DNA of 54,719 bases from Rhodospirillaceae bacterium (GTDB lineage: Bacteria > Pseudomonadota > Alphaproteobacteria > Bin65). The translations under genes and the position numbers were made by a program. Location: contig VXNK01000022.1 of the NCBI GenBank assembly GCA_009840595.1, forward strand, positions 1 to 54,719. Reading direction: 5' to 3'. Shown one piece after another: positions 16,754-23,936 of the stretch; the stretch's first letter is position 1, and each line of letters opens with the position of its first letter. A model generated the notes under the pieces. The model was not told where the DNA came from, made no database searches, and worked only from the letters and a program-made list of their open reading frames with translations.

Positions 16754-17602
16754 TTACCCAGGAAGGACGGGTTCGAGTTCTCCGCGCTCGATGGTCCCGG
16801 CGATGACCGTGGCAAGCGCGGCGCAGGAAACGACGGCCAGAGCGGCACCAATGGCGGAGGGATCGGTTGCACGCTCTCCCTGCGCGTGCCGGTCGCCGAG
16901 CTCGTGCGCGGCTCGGTAGGTGTGTCGCGCGAGACCTCGCAATGAGCCGAACAGGCTTTTGGTCTCCTCGCCGCTGACGCGCGCGAGGGCCATAATGTTG
17001 GTCTGATCACAAAGCGTGTCGAGGTAGTCGGGTAACTGTTTCCGCGCAGGGAGCGGCAGTCCCAGCCGTTCGAGTGCAATTCGGCAGGTCGACTCACAAG
17101 CGCTGGTGCAGGCCGTAACGGCTCCAGGTTTGTCAGTCGAAAGGCGAAGCAGTCCCTTGGTGAGAAGGTCCGTTGCTTCCTTCAGCTCCGAGATGCGCGT
17201 GCGGTCGGCCGTGGATTCCAACAATGCCTGGACGCCGGTAGGACCTGTGACCTGGGCAATGCTGAGGTTGCTCGCCGCGAGCCCTCGTTCAAGAGTCTCG
17301 ATCTCCTCTGCGGGTATCCACTCCGCCCGGGCGCGAAGCAGATGTTCGGTCATTCGAAGGAATATCCCGTCAGCCTCGGGTTTCTCGAAGTCTTCGTATA
17401 CGGCGTCGATGATCTCGCCCATCAATTGCGTCTTGGACCTGTAATTCGGATCTCTCATGTTGCTCGAAATCTTGATTCTCATGACTCGTTCGGAGCTGGC
17501 GCCTGCCTTGAGCGCCAGGCTCTTGAGGTCCCCACGAGAAGTTTGCGAGTCGATGAACTCGCGGATGGCACCAATGGTTGAGGAGACGAGGTTAAAATCC
17601 AT
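16754..17602 (-). CDS. Abortive-infection (Abi_C) domain protein
   Basis: The C-terminal half of this 282-residue protein fits the Abi_C domain: ACESTCRIALERLG, then a helical stretch, then LGDRHAQG and a final hydrophobic helix AALAVVSCAALATVIAGT. The N-terminal half is helical and unknown. ATG 17602 follows CAGGAGT at good spacing and is preferred over a GTG at 17662. Abi_C proteins occur in phage-exclusion loci, often beside a nuclease. Here the partner would be the downstream SDK-motif gene. Domain recognition is by eye. Confidence 0.65.
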   Translation of the reverse strand: MDFNLVSSTIGAIREFIDSQTSRGDLKSLALKAGASSERVMRIKISSNMRDPNYRSKTQLMGEIIDAVYEDFEKPEADGIFLRMTEHLLRARAEWIPAEEIETLERGLAASNLSIAQVTGPTGVQALLESTADRTRISELKEATDLLTKGLLRLSTDKPGAVTACTSACESTCRIALERLGLPLPARKQLPDYLDTLCDQTNIMALARVSGEETKSLFGSLRGLARHTYRAAHELGDRHAQGERATDPSAIGAALAVVSCAALATVIAGTIERGELEPVLPG

Positions 17603-17808
17603 CGAATCGTACTCCTGGAAGGAAGCAGTCTGAACCGAGAATTCAGGCGGAATCGGTGCCACTGTCTAAGGCGATAGTGGTCACGTCGTTCGCCGCTGCG
17701 CTCTCGGCAGTGCTTGCATCCTGACGGGTGACCACCATATCTAGTTTTTTTCGGTTCAAGGCCCCTATATACAGGACGATAGCTAGGGTCGAGAGGAGGG
17801 ATCGGGCA

Positions 17809-18138
17809 ATGCCAGAGAAATCCACGCATCGTCGTGCCAAGAATCGGGCCGCTGGCCCTGGAGGCAGAACTGAGGTTCCGCTGCGCGGCAAGCAGCGCCT
17901 CGATGCTCTCACCAAAGGCGGCGGACGAGCGACGGAAGTCGAGCGCAGCGGATCATCGGCGGGACTAAGTGCCGCCGCCCAACGTCTGAAGAAGAGCGGC
18001 GCACCGCAAAAGGTTCTGCAGGTTCCTCAGAAAGACATGGGCAGTGCGGTCAAGGCCATGCGGAAGGCGGGGATTGGCGGAACCGTGAAGAATATGGGAC
18101 GCACGAAACGCTGGCGGGTTCGTCGGCCGGGGAAGTAG
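17809..18138 (+). CDS. Small basic protein of unknown function
   Basis: The 109-residue protein is rich in lysine, arginine and glycine and has a central KSGAPQKVLQVPQKDM segment that looks conserved. ATG 17809 follows GGAGGG, a strong ribosome-binding site, so the upstream part of the longer frame (from 17728) is unlikely to be translated. It is divergent from the Abi_C gene, with about 200 bp between them. The charge suggests nucleic-acid binding. No known family comes to mind. Confidence 0.6.
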   Translation: MPEKSTHRRAKNRAAGPGGRTEVPLRGKQRLDALTKGGGRATEVERSGSSAGLSAAAQRLKKSGAPQKVLQVPQKDMGSAVKAMRKAGIGGTVKNMGRTKRWRVRRPGK

Positions 18139-18377
18139 TTCTCAGGTCAGGTTGGTTCGTTTCCTTCGTGCCAGCATGGATCCATTGCTTTTATCTTGCT
18201 GTTTTTCAAAGGGTTAAGACAAGCTAGACCGGGATTTCGATCATATGTCGGTCTCGGTGGTTGCGAGCCCTCGCATTGACAGGCCGAATCGCCACATTCC
18301 AGAATGCGGCGCCTCGTGGGATGCACACCGGGCGGCCCCATGGCCCGGCGGCCGGCGACCCGGCACGAGAAGGTTCC
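18139..18377. other. Spacer before tRNA-Ser
   Basis: No gene is supported here. The segment separates the accessory region from the tRNA gene and the core genes to its right. The plus-strand frame starting at 18245 runs through the tRNA and is a chance reading. Confidence 0.4.
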
Positions 18378-18464
18378 GGAGGGATGGCAGAGCGGTAATG
18401 CGGCGGATTGCTAATCCGTGTACCCGAAGGGGTACCGGGGGTTCGAGTCCCCCTCCCTCCGCCA
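18378..18464 (+). tRNA. tRNA-Ser (anticodon GCU)
   Basis: The 7-bp acceptor GGAGGGA (18378-18384) pairs with TCCCTCC (18454-18460), followed by G and an encoded CCA. The anticodon loop reads TTGCTAA, giving GCU, which decodes AGC and AGU. A long variable arm built on TACCCGAAGGGGTA is typical of serine tRNAs, and the T arm GGGGGTTCGAGTCCCCC is intact. The total is 87 nt including CCA. Confidence 0.96.
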
Positions 18465-18561
18465 CGCTCCGCCTGCCGCCAGTAAAGTACCCGGTTTCCG
18501 TATTCGCACGCTGCCCGGGCCGGGCCGGCCTGCATCGCCCGGCGCCGCCTGCGACGATCCT

Positions 18562-19326
18562 GTGAGTTCCATCCGAATCCACACCGAATCCGGCGGCAGC
18601 GGGGGGCCGGTGCTGGTCATGCTGCACGGCATCGGCGCCAACGCGGCGGTGTGGAACCGGATGCTGCCGGTCGTCGAGCGGCGCTGGCCGGGGCGCTGGA
18701 TCGCCGCCGACCTGCGCGGCCACGGGCGCTCGGCCCACGCGCCGCCCTACGGCTATGCCGGCTTCGCCGCCGACGTGGCGGGCGCGATCGGCAGCCCGGA
18801 CGAGGCACCGGTCCTGCTCGGCCATTCGATGGGCGGCGTCGTGGCGATGGCGCTGGCGACCGGCTGGTTCGGCCTCGCCGTGCGTCGCGTCTTCGCCTTC
18901 GGCGTCAAGATCGGCTGGACGGCGGACGAGGTCGCGCAGATGCACGCGCTGGCCGCCAGGCCGGCGCGGGTCTTCGGCAGCTACGCCGAGGCCGCCGGGC
19001 GCTATCTCAGGGTCTCCGGCCTGATCGGGCTGGTCGATCCCGGGTCGCCCGAGGCCCGGGCCGGCGTCGCCGAAGCGGACGGCGGCTTCCGCCTCGCCGC
19101 CGACCAGGGCGTCTACGCCGCCGTCGGGCCGGCGGTCGCCGAATTTTACCGCGCCGCCAACGCGCCGGTCCGGCTCGCCGCGGGCGAAGCCGACCCGATG
19201 GTCGGCCTGGCCGAGATGCAGGCGCTCGATCCGCAGGCCGCGCTGCTGCCCGGCCTCGGCCACAACTGCCACGTCGAGGCGCCGGAGCGGGTCTGGGCGC
19301 TGTTCGAACAAACTTTGGATGAGTAA
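18562..19326 (+). CDS. Alpha/beta-fold hydrolase
   Basis: The 254-residue protein has the alpha/beta hydrolase plan: oxyanion region LVMLHGIGAN, the DLRGHGRS loop, the nucleophile elbow GHSMGG with its serine, a late aspartate in AGEADPM and the catalytic histidine in GLGHNCHVE. It resembles small-molecule ester or C-C bond hydrolases. The substrate cannot be read. The start is a GTG at 18562, about 100 nt after the tRNA. The longer frame would begin inside the tRNA. The small cap between strands 6 and 7 is typical of this group. Confidence 0.85.
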   Translation: MSSIRIHTESGGSGGPVLVMLHGIGANAAVWNRMLPVVERRWPGRWIAADLRGHGRSAHAPPYGYAGFAADVAGAIGSPDEAPVLLGHSMGGVVAMALATGWFGLAVRRVFAFGVKIGWTADEVAQMHALAARPARVFGSYAEAAGRYLRVSGLIGLVDPGSPEARAGVAEADGGFRLAADQGVYAAVGPAVAEFYRAANAPVRLAAGEADPMVGLAEMQALDPQAALLPGLGHNCHVEAPERVWALFEQTLDE

Positions 19327-19362
19327 GGGGAAGAGTAAGGCCGGGCGCGCCGCCTCTCCCCA

Positions 19363-19511
19363 CCGTCATTTCGACCGGAGCCCCGGATTTAATCCGGGGC
19401 GGAGTGGAGAAATCTGGCGGGCGCTCCGTCGACGCCGCAGGTTCCGGCATTCGGCCGGCGTCCGTCGCCAGCCGGATTTCTCCACTCGCTTCGCTTCGGT
19501 CGAAATGACGG
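19363..19511. repeat. Palindromic dispersed repeat element with nested inverted repeats
   Basis: Outer arms CCGTCATTTCGACCGGAGC (19363-19381) and GCTTCGGTCGAAATGACGG (19493-19511) match at 18 of 19 positions. Inside them AGTGGAGAAATC (19403-19414) pairs perfectly with GATTTCTCCACT (19475-19486), and CCCCGGATT-T-AATCCGGGG (19381-19399) is a separate hairpin. Elements with these arms are familiar from intergenic DNA of many alphaproteobacteria. The element carries no gene and is probably a non-autonomous, REP/MITE-like repeat. Confidence 0.7.
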
Positions 19512-19570
19512 TTGGGGGTACGCTTCGGTCGAAATGACGGTTGGGGGTGCTCCGGTCCAAATGACGGGAT
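19492..19570. repeat. Tandem 29-bp repeats derived from the palindromic element
   Basis: CGCTTCGGTCGAAATGACGG plus GTTGGGGGT-type sequence starts at 19492 and again at 19521, a 29-bp period. A third degenerate piece (GCTCCGGTCCAAATGACGG) lies near 19549-19567. The unit is the right arm of the neighbouring palindromic element, so it was amplified locally. Confidence 0.65.
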
Positions 19571-20218
19571 GGGTTCAAGGTCCGGATCGGGCAAAAGTCC
19601 GGCGGGCGCCGCCGGGTCGGTCTTTCAATAATTTTTCCTTTTTCTAGACAATATTCCTTGAAACGGCAAGCCTCGCGCCCTATATCGCCCCCGTCAACGC
19701 CCGAAGTGCGCCTGCCGCGGCCGGCCGACGTCCCCTCAAAGAGAAGCAAACGAAGAAACCGGCGGGAGCCTTCCCGCTTTCCGGCCCGCTTTCCGGCCCG
19801 CCGCCGCCGATCGGCCAGCCGATCCGCCATCCTATGCGCCACCGGGCTTGACGGCCGGATCCCGTCCGGTTCGACTCTCCGATTCCGCCGGGCCATGCTG
19901 CCCCCGATCCTGCCCGGCGGTGCCGCCCCGGTGTCGAGCGGCGCTCCCGTTCGGCCAGAGGACTGGAAAAATTCCTATCAAGATTGTTTTTGTGCACTTC
20001 CGGACGGCGTGTTTCCAACGATTTCAAAGGGTTAGGGCTGGCGGGTGCAGAAAAAAGCATGTAAGAAAGACCGGTCTGTCTAATTCAAAAATCAAGCGAT
20101 TTCAATGACTTGGCAGGCTCGATCTTAAACAATCATTCAAAAACAGCCGGTCCGGCGGCCGGCCCCGGCCGGCACAGCCTTTGGCAGAGGACTCCCAAGG
20201 GGAGGGAGAGCCGGCCGG
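19571..20218. other. Long non-coding stretch, possibly transcribed
   Basis: No gene is supported on either strand. It contains an AT-rich tract (19625-19657) leading into the promoter at 19658-19686, a small hairpin GCGGGA-GCCT-TCCCGC followed by TTT (19762-19780), and a later AT-rich part around 19970-20150. Frames of 100-180 codons on both strands have no motifs and unnatural composition. Confidence 0.4.
19658..19686 (+). promoter_or_regulatory. Strong sigma70-type promoter without an obvious gene
   Basis: TTGAAA (19658-19663), exactly 17 bp, then TATATC (19681-19686) make a good promoter. An AT-rich tract just upstream resembles an UP element. Transcription would begin near 19693, and no gene starts within 600 bp. 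A hairpin with a short T run ends near 19780, so an RNA of about 90 nt is possible. Confidence 0.45.
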
Positions 20219-20248
20219 CATGACAAAACATGACATTTCATGACAGGT
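20219..20248 (+). repeat. Three helically phased CATGACA repeats
   Basis: CATGACAAAA, CATGACATTT and CATGACAGGT stand head to tail with a 10-bp period, 85 bp upstream of the DnaJ-domain gene. The one-turn phasing suggests binding sites for a regulator on one face of the DNA. No matching regulator is identified. Confidence 0.45.
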
Positions 20249-20332
20249 CGCGGCCCGGCCGCGCGCCGCCGCCCGGCGCTTGCGGCGGCGCACCGCCTTG
20301 CGCACGCCATATCGGCCCCCTACACCGGCACC

Positions 20333-21070
20333 ATGAGCATCTGGGGCAAAATCCTGGGCGGCGCGGCCGGCCTGGCGATCGGCGGGCCGATCGGCGCGAT
20401 CATCGGCGTCGGCGCCGGCCATGTCGCCGACCGGACGATCCAGACCCTGTCGGGCCGGGCGCCCGGCGGCCGCATGGCGCGCCAGATCGCGTTCACCACC
20501 GCCGTCATCGTACTCGGCGCCAAGATGGCCAAGGCCGACGGCGTCGTGACCCGCGACGAGATCGCGGCCTTCCGGGAAGTGTTCCAGGTGCCGCCCGGCG
20601 ACGTCAAACAGGTCGCGCGCCTGTTCGATATCGCCAAGCAGGACGCCGCCGGCTTCGAGCCCTACGCCCGCCAGCTCCGCGACATGTTCCGCGACGAGCC
20701 GGCGATCCTGGAGGCGCTGCTCGACGCCCTGTTCCACATCGCCAAGGCCGACGGCCAGTACCATCCCGGCGAGAAGGCGTGGCTGGAAGAGGTCGCCGCC
20801 CTGTTCGGGTTTTCGGAGGCCGATTTCCGGCGCATCGAGGCGAAGCATACGGTCCAGCCGCAGGACGACCCGTACCGCATCCTCGGTATCGACCCGTCCG
20901 CCGGCGACGACGAGGCCCGGGCCGCCTGGCGCACCCAGATCCGCGAGCATCATCCGGACAAGCTGATCGCCGAGGGCCTGCCCCAGGAATTCGTCGACGC
21001 CGCCAACGACCATATCGCCAAAATCAATGCGGCCTGGGACGCGATCAGGAAGGAACGGGGGCTGGCGTGA
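20333..21070 (+). CDS. TerB/DnaJ-domain protein, DjlA-like
   Basis: The 245-residue protein begins with a glycine- and alanine-rich hydrophobic segment, LGGAAGLAIGGPIGAIIGVGAG, which may anchor it in the membrane. A TerB-like helical domain follows (FTTAVIVLGAKMAKADGVVTRDE). It ends in a J domain with the HPD motif in REHHPDKL (about residue 206). This order matches DjlA, a membrane co-chaperone that stimulates DnaK. ATG 20333 matches the typical DjlA start. The longer frame (from 20240) has no support. It is followed 62 nt later by a toxin-antitoxin pair, which is probably an independent unit. Confidence 0.8.
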   Translation: MSIWGKILGGAAGLAIGGPIGAIIGVGAGHVADRTIQTLSGRAPGGRMARQIAFTTAVIVLGAKMAKADGVVTRDEIAAFREVFQVPPGDVKQVARLFDIAKQDAAGFEPYARQLRDMFRDEPAILEALLDALFHIAKADGQYHPGEKAWLEEVAALFGFSEADFRRIEAKHTVQPQDDPYRILGIDPSAGDDEARAAWRTQIREHHPDKLIAEGLPQEFVDAANDHIAKINAAWDAIRKERGLA

Positions 21071-21095
21071 CGGGCGGGCATGACGGGCGGGCATA

Positions 21096-21140
21096 TTGAC
21101 ATATGTGCCATTTGCGATAAAATTACGGGCAAATGGCACA
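21096..21140 (+). promoter_or_regulatory. Promoter and operator of the Xre/ParS-RES toxin-antitoxin pair
   Basis: TTGACA (21096-21101) and TAAAAT (21118-21123), 16 bp apart, form a strong promoter. A perfect 12-bp inverted repeat, TGTGCCATTTGC (21104-21115) and GCAAATGGCACA (21129-21140), has one arm between the promoter boxes and the other over the antitoxin start codon. This is a typical autoregulatory operator. Transcription would start near 21130, only a few bases before the ATG. Confidence 0.7.
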
Positions 21141-21537
21141 ATACGGATCGATGATGCAGGCTGCGGAGTCGCAGCCGCTGGCGCGCCACTTCGAAATCGC
21201 CGAAGGGCTGCGCTGGTCGGTATTGCAGGACCTGCTGGACCGCAGCCGGATATCGACGGACGAGGCGGAAGCGCTGATCGCCCCGCGGAGAACCCTGATG
21301 CGCCGCAAGCGGTCCGGCAGATTCACGCCCGGGGAATCGGATCGGCTGGCGCGGGTGCTGGACATTCTGAAACTGGCCGAGGAAACCTTCGGCGAACCGG
21401 CGAAGGCGCAACGGTGGCTGCGAACCCCGAACGGTGCGAGCGGCGGCCATCGCCCCCTCGACCTGTGTTCCACCGGCGAGGGCGCGCGGCTGGTGGAGAC
21501 GGTTCTGGGCCGATTGGCGCACGGCGTTTACGGATGA
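21133..21537 (+). CDS. Xre/MbcA/ParS-family antitoxin
   Basis: The 134-residue protein has an N-terminal helical DNA-binding part (RISTDEAEALIAPRRTLMRRK) and a C-terminal MbcA/ParS/Xre toxin-binding domain (ARVLDILKLAEETFGEPAKA, then AQRWLRTPN). It should neutralise the RES toxin next to it and repress the shared promoter. If ATG 21133 is used, the mRNA is nearly leaderless and lacks a ribosome-binding site. ATG 21151 is an alternative start. The toxin gene begins 10 nt after its stop. Confidence 0.85.
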   Translation: MAQYGSMMQAAESQPLARHFEIAEGLRWSVLQDLLDRSRISTDEAEALIAPRRTLMRRKRSGRFTPGESDRLARVLDILKLAEETFGEPAKAQRWLRTPNGASGGHRPLDLCSTGEGARLVETVLGRLAHGVYG

Positions 21538-21547
21538 CTTTGCGGCA

Positions 21548-22009
21548 GTGATTGTCTGGCGCCTGTGCCGGGCCGGGCATGCAGCGCTGGACGGCGAAGG
21601 CGCCTTCCGCTACGGCGGCCGCTGGAACTCGCCGGGGACCCGGCTGGTCTACACCTCGCGTCATCTCTCGCTGGCCATTCTCGAAATCCTCGTCCACACC
21701 GGACCGGACCTCATGCCCGACGGATTCGTCAAACTGGAAATCTCGATCCCCGAAGACGTCCGCCGGGAAGCCCGCGCCGCTTCGGACCTGCCGGCGCGCT
21801 GGGCCCGCGGCGCATCCCGCAGCACGCAGTCCGTGGGCGATCGCTGGGCCGCCGACGCCCGGTCGGCGGTGCTGTCGGTCCCGTCGGCCGTCGTACCGGA
21901 GGAAGAGAATGTTCTCATCAACCCCCGCCACGCCGACGCCGGCCGGATCACTGTCCTTTCGCAAGCGCCGCTTCGTCTCGACCCGCGGCTGAGTCACGGC
22001 GAATCCTGA
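21548..22009 (+). CDS. RES-domain toxin
   Basis: The 153-residue protein has the RES-domain signature: WRLCR with the conserved arginine, GRWNSPG, and YTSRHLSLAILEILVH with the conserved glutamate. RES toxins such as MbcT degrade NAD+, and ParT modifies a metabolic enzyme using NAD+. I chose the GTG at 21548 because it gives the usual RES N terminus. The longer frame, from 21434, overlaps the antitoxin by 100 bp. The gene ends 3 nt before the ABC-F gene, an unusually close join to an unrelated gene. Confidence 0.85.
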   Translation: MIVWRLCRAGHAALDGEGAFRYGGRWNSPGTRLVYTSRHLSLAILEILVHTGPDLMPDGFVKLEISIPEDVRREARAASDLPARWARGASRSTQSVGDRWAADARSAVLSVPSAVVPEEENVLINPRHADAGRITVLSQAPLRLDPRLSHGES

Positions 22010-22012
22010 CCC

Positions 22013-23926
22013 ATGGCGCCGCCGCCCCTGCTTTCCCTGCGCGACGCTGCGATCGGTTTCGGCGGCCCGCCGCTGTTCGCGGGGCTGACCCTGCATATCG
22101 CCAGGGGCGATATCGCCTGTCTGGTCGGCCGCAACGGCTGCGGAAAATCGACCCTGATGAAGCTGATCGCCGGCGAGCTGGAGCTCGACGCCGGCGAACG
22201 CTATGCCGAGCCGGGCCTCACCGTCGCCTACCTGGCCCAGGAGCCCGCCATGACAGCGGGCACGAGCGTGTTCGACTGGGTGTCGGCCGATATCGCGCTG
22301 GGCCGGCCGCAGGCGACGCACCCGCGCCACGCCGTGGAGGCCGCGCTCTCGCTCTTCGAACTGGACGGCAAGCGCGACGTCGCCGGCCTTTCCGGCGGCG
22401 AGCAGCGCCGGGCTGCGCTCGCCCAGGTCTTCGTCGATCCGCCCGGCCTGCTGTTGCTCGACGAACCGACCAACCATCTGGACATCGCCACCATCCAGTG
22501 GCTCGAAGGGGCCGTGCAGAGCTTCCGCGGCGCCGCGCTGGTCGTCAGCCACGACCGCACCTTCCTCGCCAACGTCACCAACAGCATCCTGTGGCTCGAA
22601 AAGGGACGGCTGCGCCGGACCGGCCAGGGCTTCGGCGCCTTCGACGACTGGTGCGAACGGGTGCTGGAGGAAGAGGCGCGCGAAGCGCATCGCCTCGACA
22701 GCCGGCTGAGAGACGAAGCGCGCTGGCTGCTGCGCGGCGTGACGGCGCGGCGGCGGCGCAACCAGGGCCGCCTGCGCAAGCTGGAGGAGATGCGCGCCGC
22801 CCGCGCCGCCCTGCTTGCCGATACCGGCCGCATTCGCGCGAAGATCGAAGACGGCGAGGTGCGCAGCAAGCTGGTCGTCGAGGCCCGGGACATCGCCAAG
22901 CGGTTCGGCCCGGATGGGGCGGATTCCGGCGGGGCGGATTCGGACGGGGCGGATACCCGCACCATCGTGGAGGGTTTCACGACGCGCATCCTGCGCGGCG
23001 ACCGCATCGGCATCATCGGCCCGAACGGGGCGGGCAAGACGACATTGCTGAAGATGCTGATCGGCGAACTGAAGCCCGACAGCGGCCATGTCCGGGTCGG
23101 CAAGGCCCTGACGCTGGCCTATTTCGACCAGCAGCGCAGCCTGCTCGACCCGAAAGCCACGCTCAAGAGCACGCTGTGCGAATCGGGCGGCGATCTGGTC
23201 CGCGTCGGCGGTTCGATGCGCCATGTCCGCGGCTATCTGAAGGACTGGCTGTTCGATCCGCGCGAGGCCGAGGCGCGGGTGGCGACGCTCTCCGGCGGCC
23301 AGGGCAACCGGCTGATGCTCGCCAAGGTGCTGGCGACGCCGAGCGACCTGCTGATCCTCGACGAGCCGACCAACGATCTGGACATGGACACGCTGGACCT
23401 GCTCCAGGGTCTGCTCGCCGACTATGCCGGCACGCTGATCGTGGTGAGCCACGACCGGGATTTCCTCGACAAGACCGTCTCCAGCACCATCGTCCTGGAG
23501 GGCGACGGCCGGGTGAAGGAATATGCCGGCGGCTATGCCGATTATCTGATCCAGCGCCCGGACGGCCCGGCAAGGGCCGCCGTCAGGCCGGCGAGGAAGG
23601 GCGATAGCCGGGCGGCGCCCGAAGCGCCGCCGAGGGCCCGCCCGGCAACGCGGCTCAGCTACAAGGACCGGCGCGCGCTCGATCTGCTGCCGGACGAGAT
23701 CGCCGCCCTCGAGCGGGAAATTGCTGCGCTGGAAGCGGAACTGTCGGACCGCGGCCTGTACGGCGCCGACCCCGACCGTTTCGCCCGGGCTGCGGCCCGG
23801 CTCGAAGCGGCGAAGGCCGAACTGTCGGCGGCCGAGGATCGCTGGCTGATCTTGGAAACGCGGCGGGAGGAAGCCGAAGCGGCGCAAAGAAATCGAGGCG
23901 GTGCGGCGGGAGCCACGGCGGCGTGA
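22013..23926 (+). CDS. uup: ABC-F family ATPase, Uup-like
   Basis: The 637-residue soluble protein has two ABC cassettes. The first has Walker A GRNGCGKST (39-47), signature LSGGEQRRAALAQ and Walker B LLLLDEPTNHLD. The second has Walker A GPNGAGKTT (about 340), signature LSGGQGNRLM and Walker B LLILDEPTNDLD. No membrane segment is present, as expected for ABC-F proteins that act on ribosomes or, for Uup, affect transposon excision. A coiled-coil C-terminal domain after residue 540 is the Uup hallmark. The second cassette is preceded by an odd GADSGGADSDGADT stretch (about 301-314). Confidence 0.88.
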   Translation: MAPPPLLSLRDAAIGFGGPPLFAGLTLHIARGDIACLVGRNGCGKSTLMKLIAGELELDAGERYAEPGLTVAYLAQEPAMTAGTSVFDWVSADIALGRPQATHPRHAVEAALSLFELDGKRDVAGLSGGEQRRAALAQVFVDPPGLLLLDEPTNHLDIATIQWLEGAVQSFRGAALVVSHDRTFLANVTNSILWLEKGRLRRTGQGFGAFDDWCERVLEEEAREAHRLDSRLRDEARWLLRGVTARRRRNQGRLRKLEEMRAARAALLADTGRIRAKIEDGEVRSKLVVEARDIAKRFGPDGADSGGADSDGADTRTIVEGFTTRILRGDRIGIIGPNGAGKTTLLKMLIGELKPDSGHVRVGKALTLAYFDQQRSLLDPKATLKSTLCESGGDLVRVGGSMRHVRGYLKDWLFDPREAEARVATLSGGQGNRLMLAKVLATPSDLLILDEPTNDLDMDTLDLLQGLLADYAGTLIVVSHDRDFLDKTVSSTIVLEGDGRVKEYAGGYADYLIQRPDGPARAAVRPARKGDSRAAPEAPPRARPATRLSYKDRRALDLLPDEIAALEREIAALEAELSDRGLYGADPDRFARAAARLEAAKAELSAAEDRWLILETRREEAEAAQRNRGGAAGATAA

Positions 23927-23936
23927 GGCCGGTCCG

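Noticed and set aside
19741..19765. A tmRNA tag-like GCAAACGAAGAA string
   Set aside because: No tRNA-like acceptor or resume codon context is found nearby, and the encoded residues do not match known tags.
18211..20035. TTTCAAAGGGTTA found on both sides of the tRNA region as a possible attachment pair
   Set aside because: A 13-base match between two sites is expected by chance in a window of this size, and no integrase is present.
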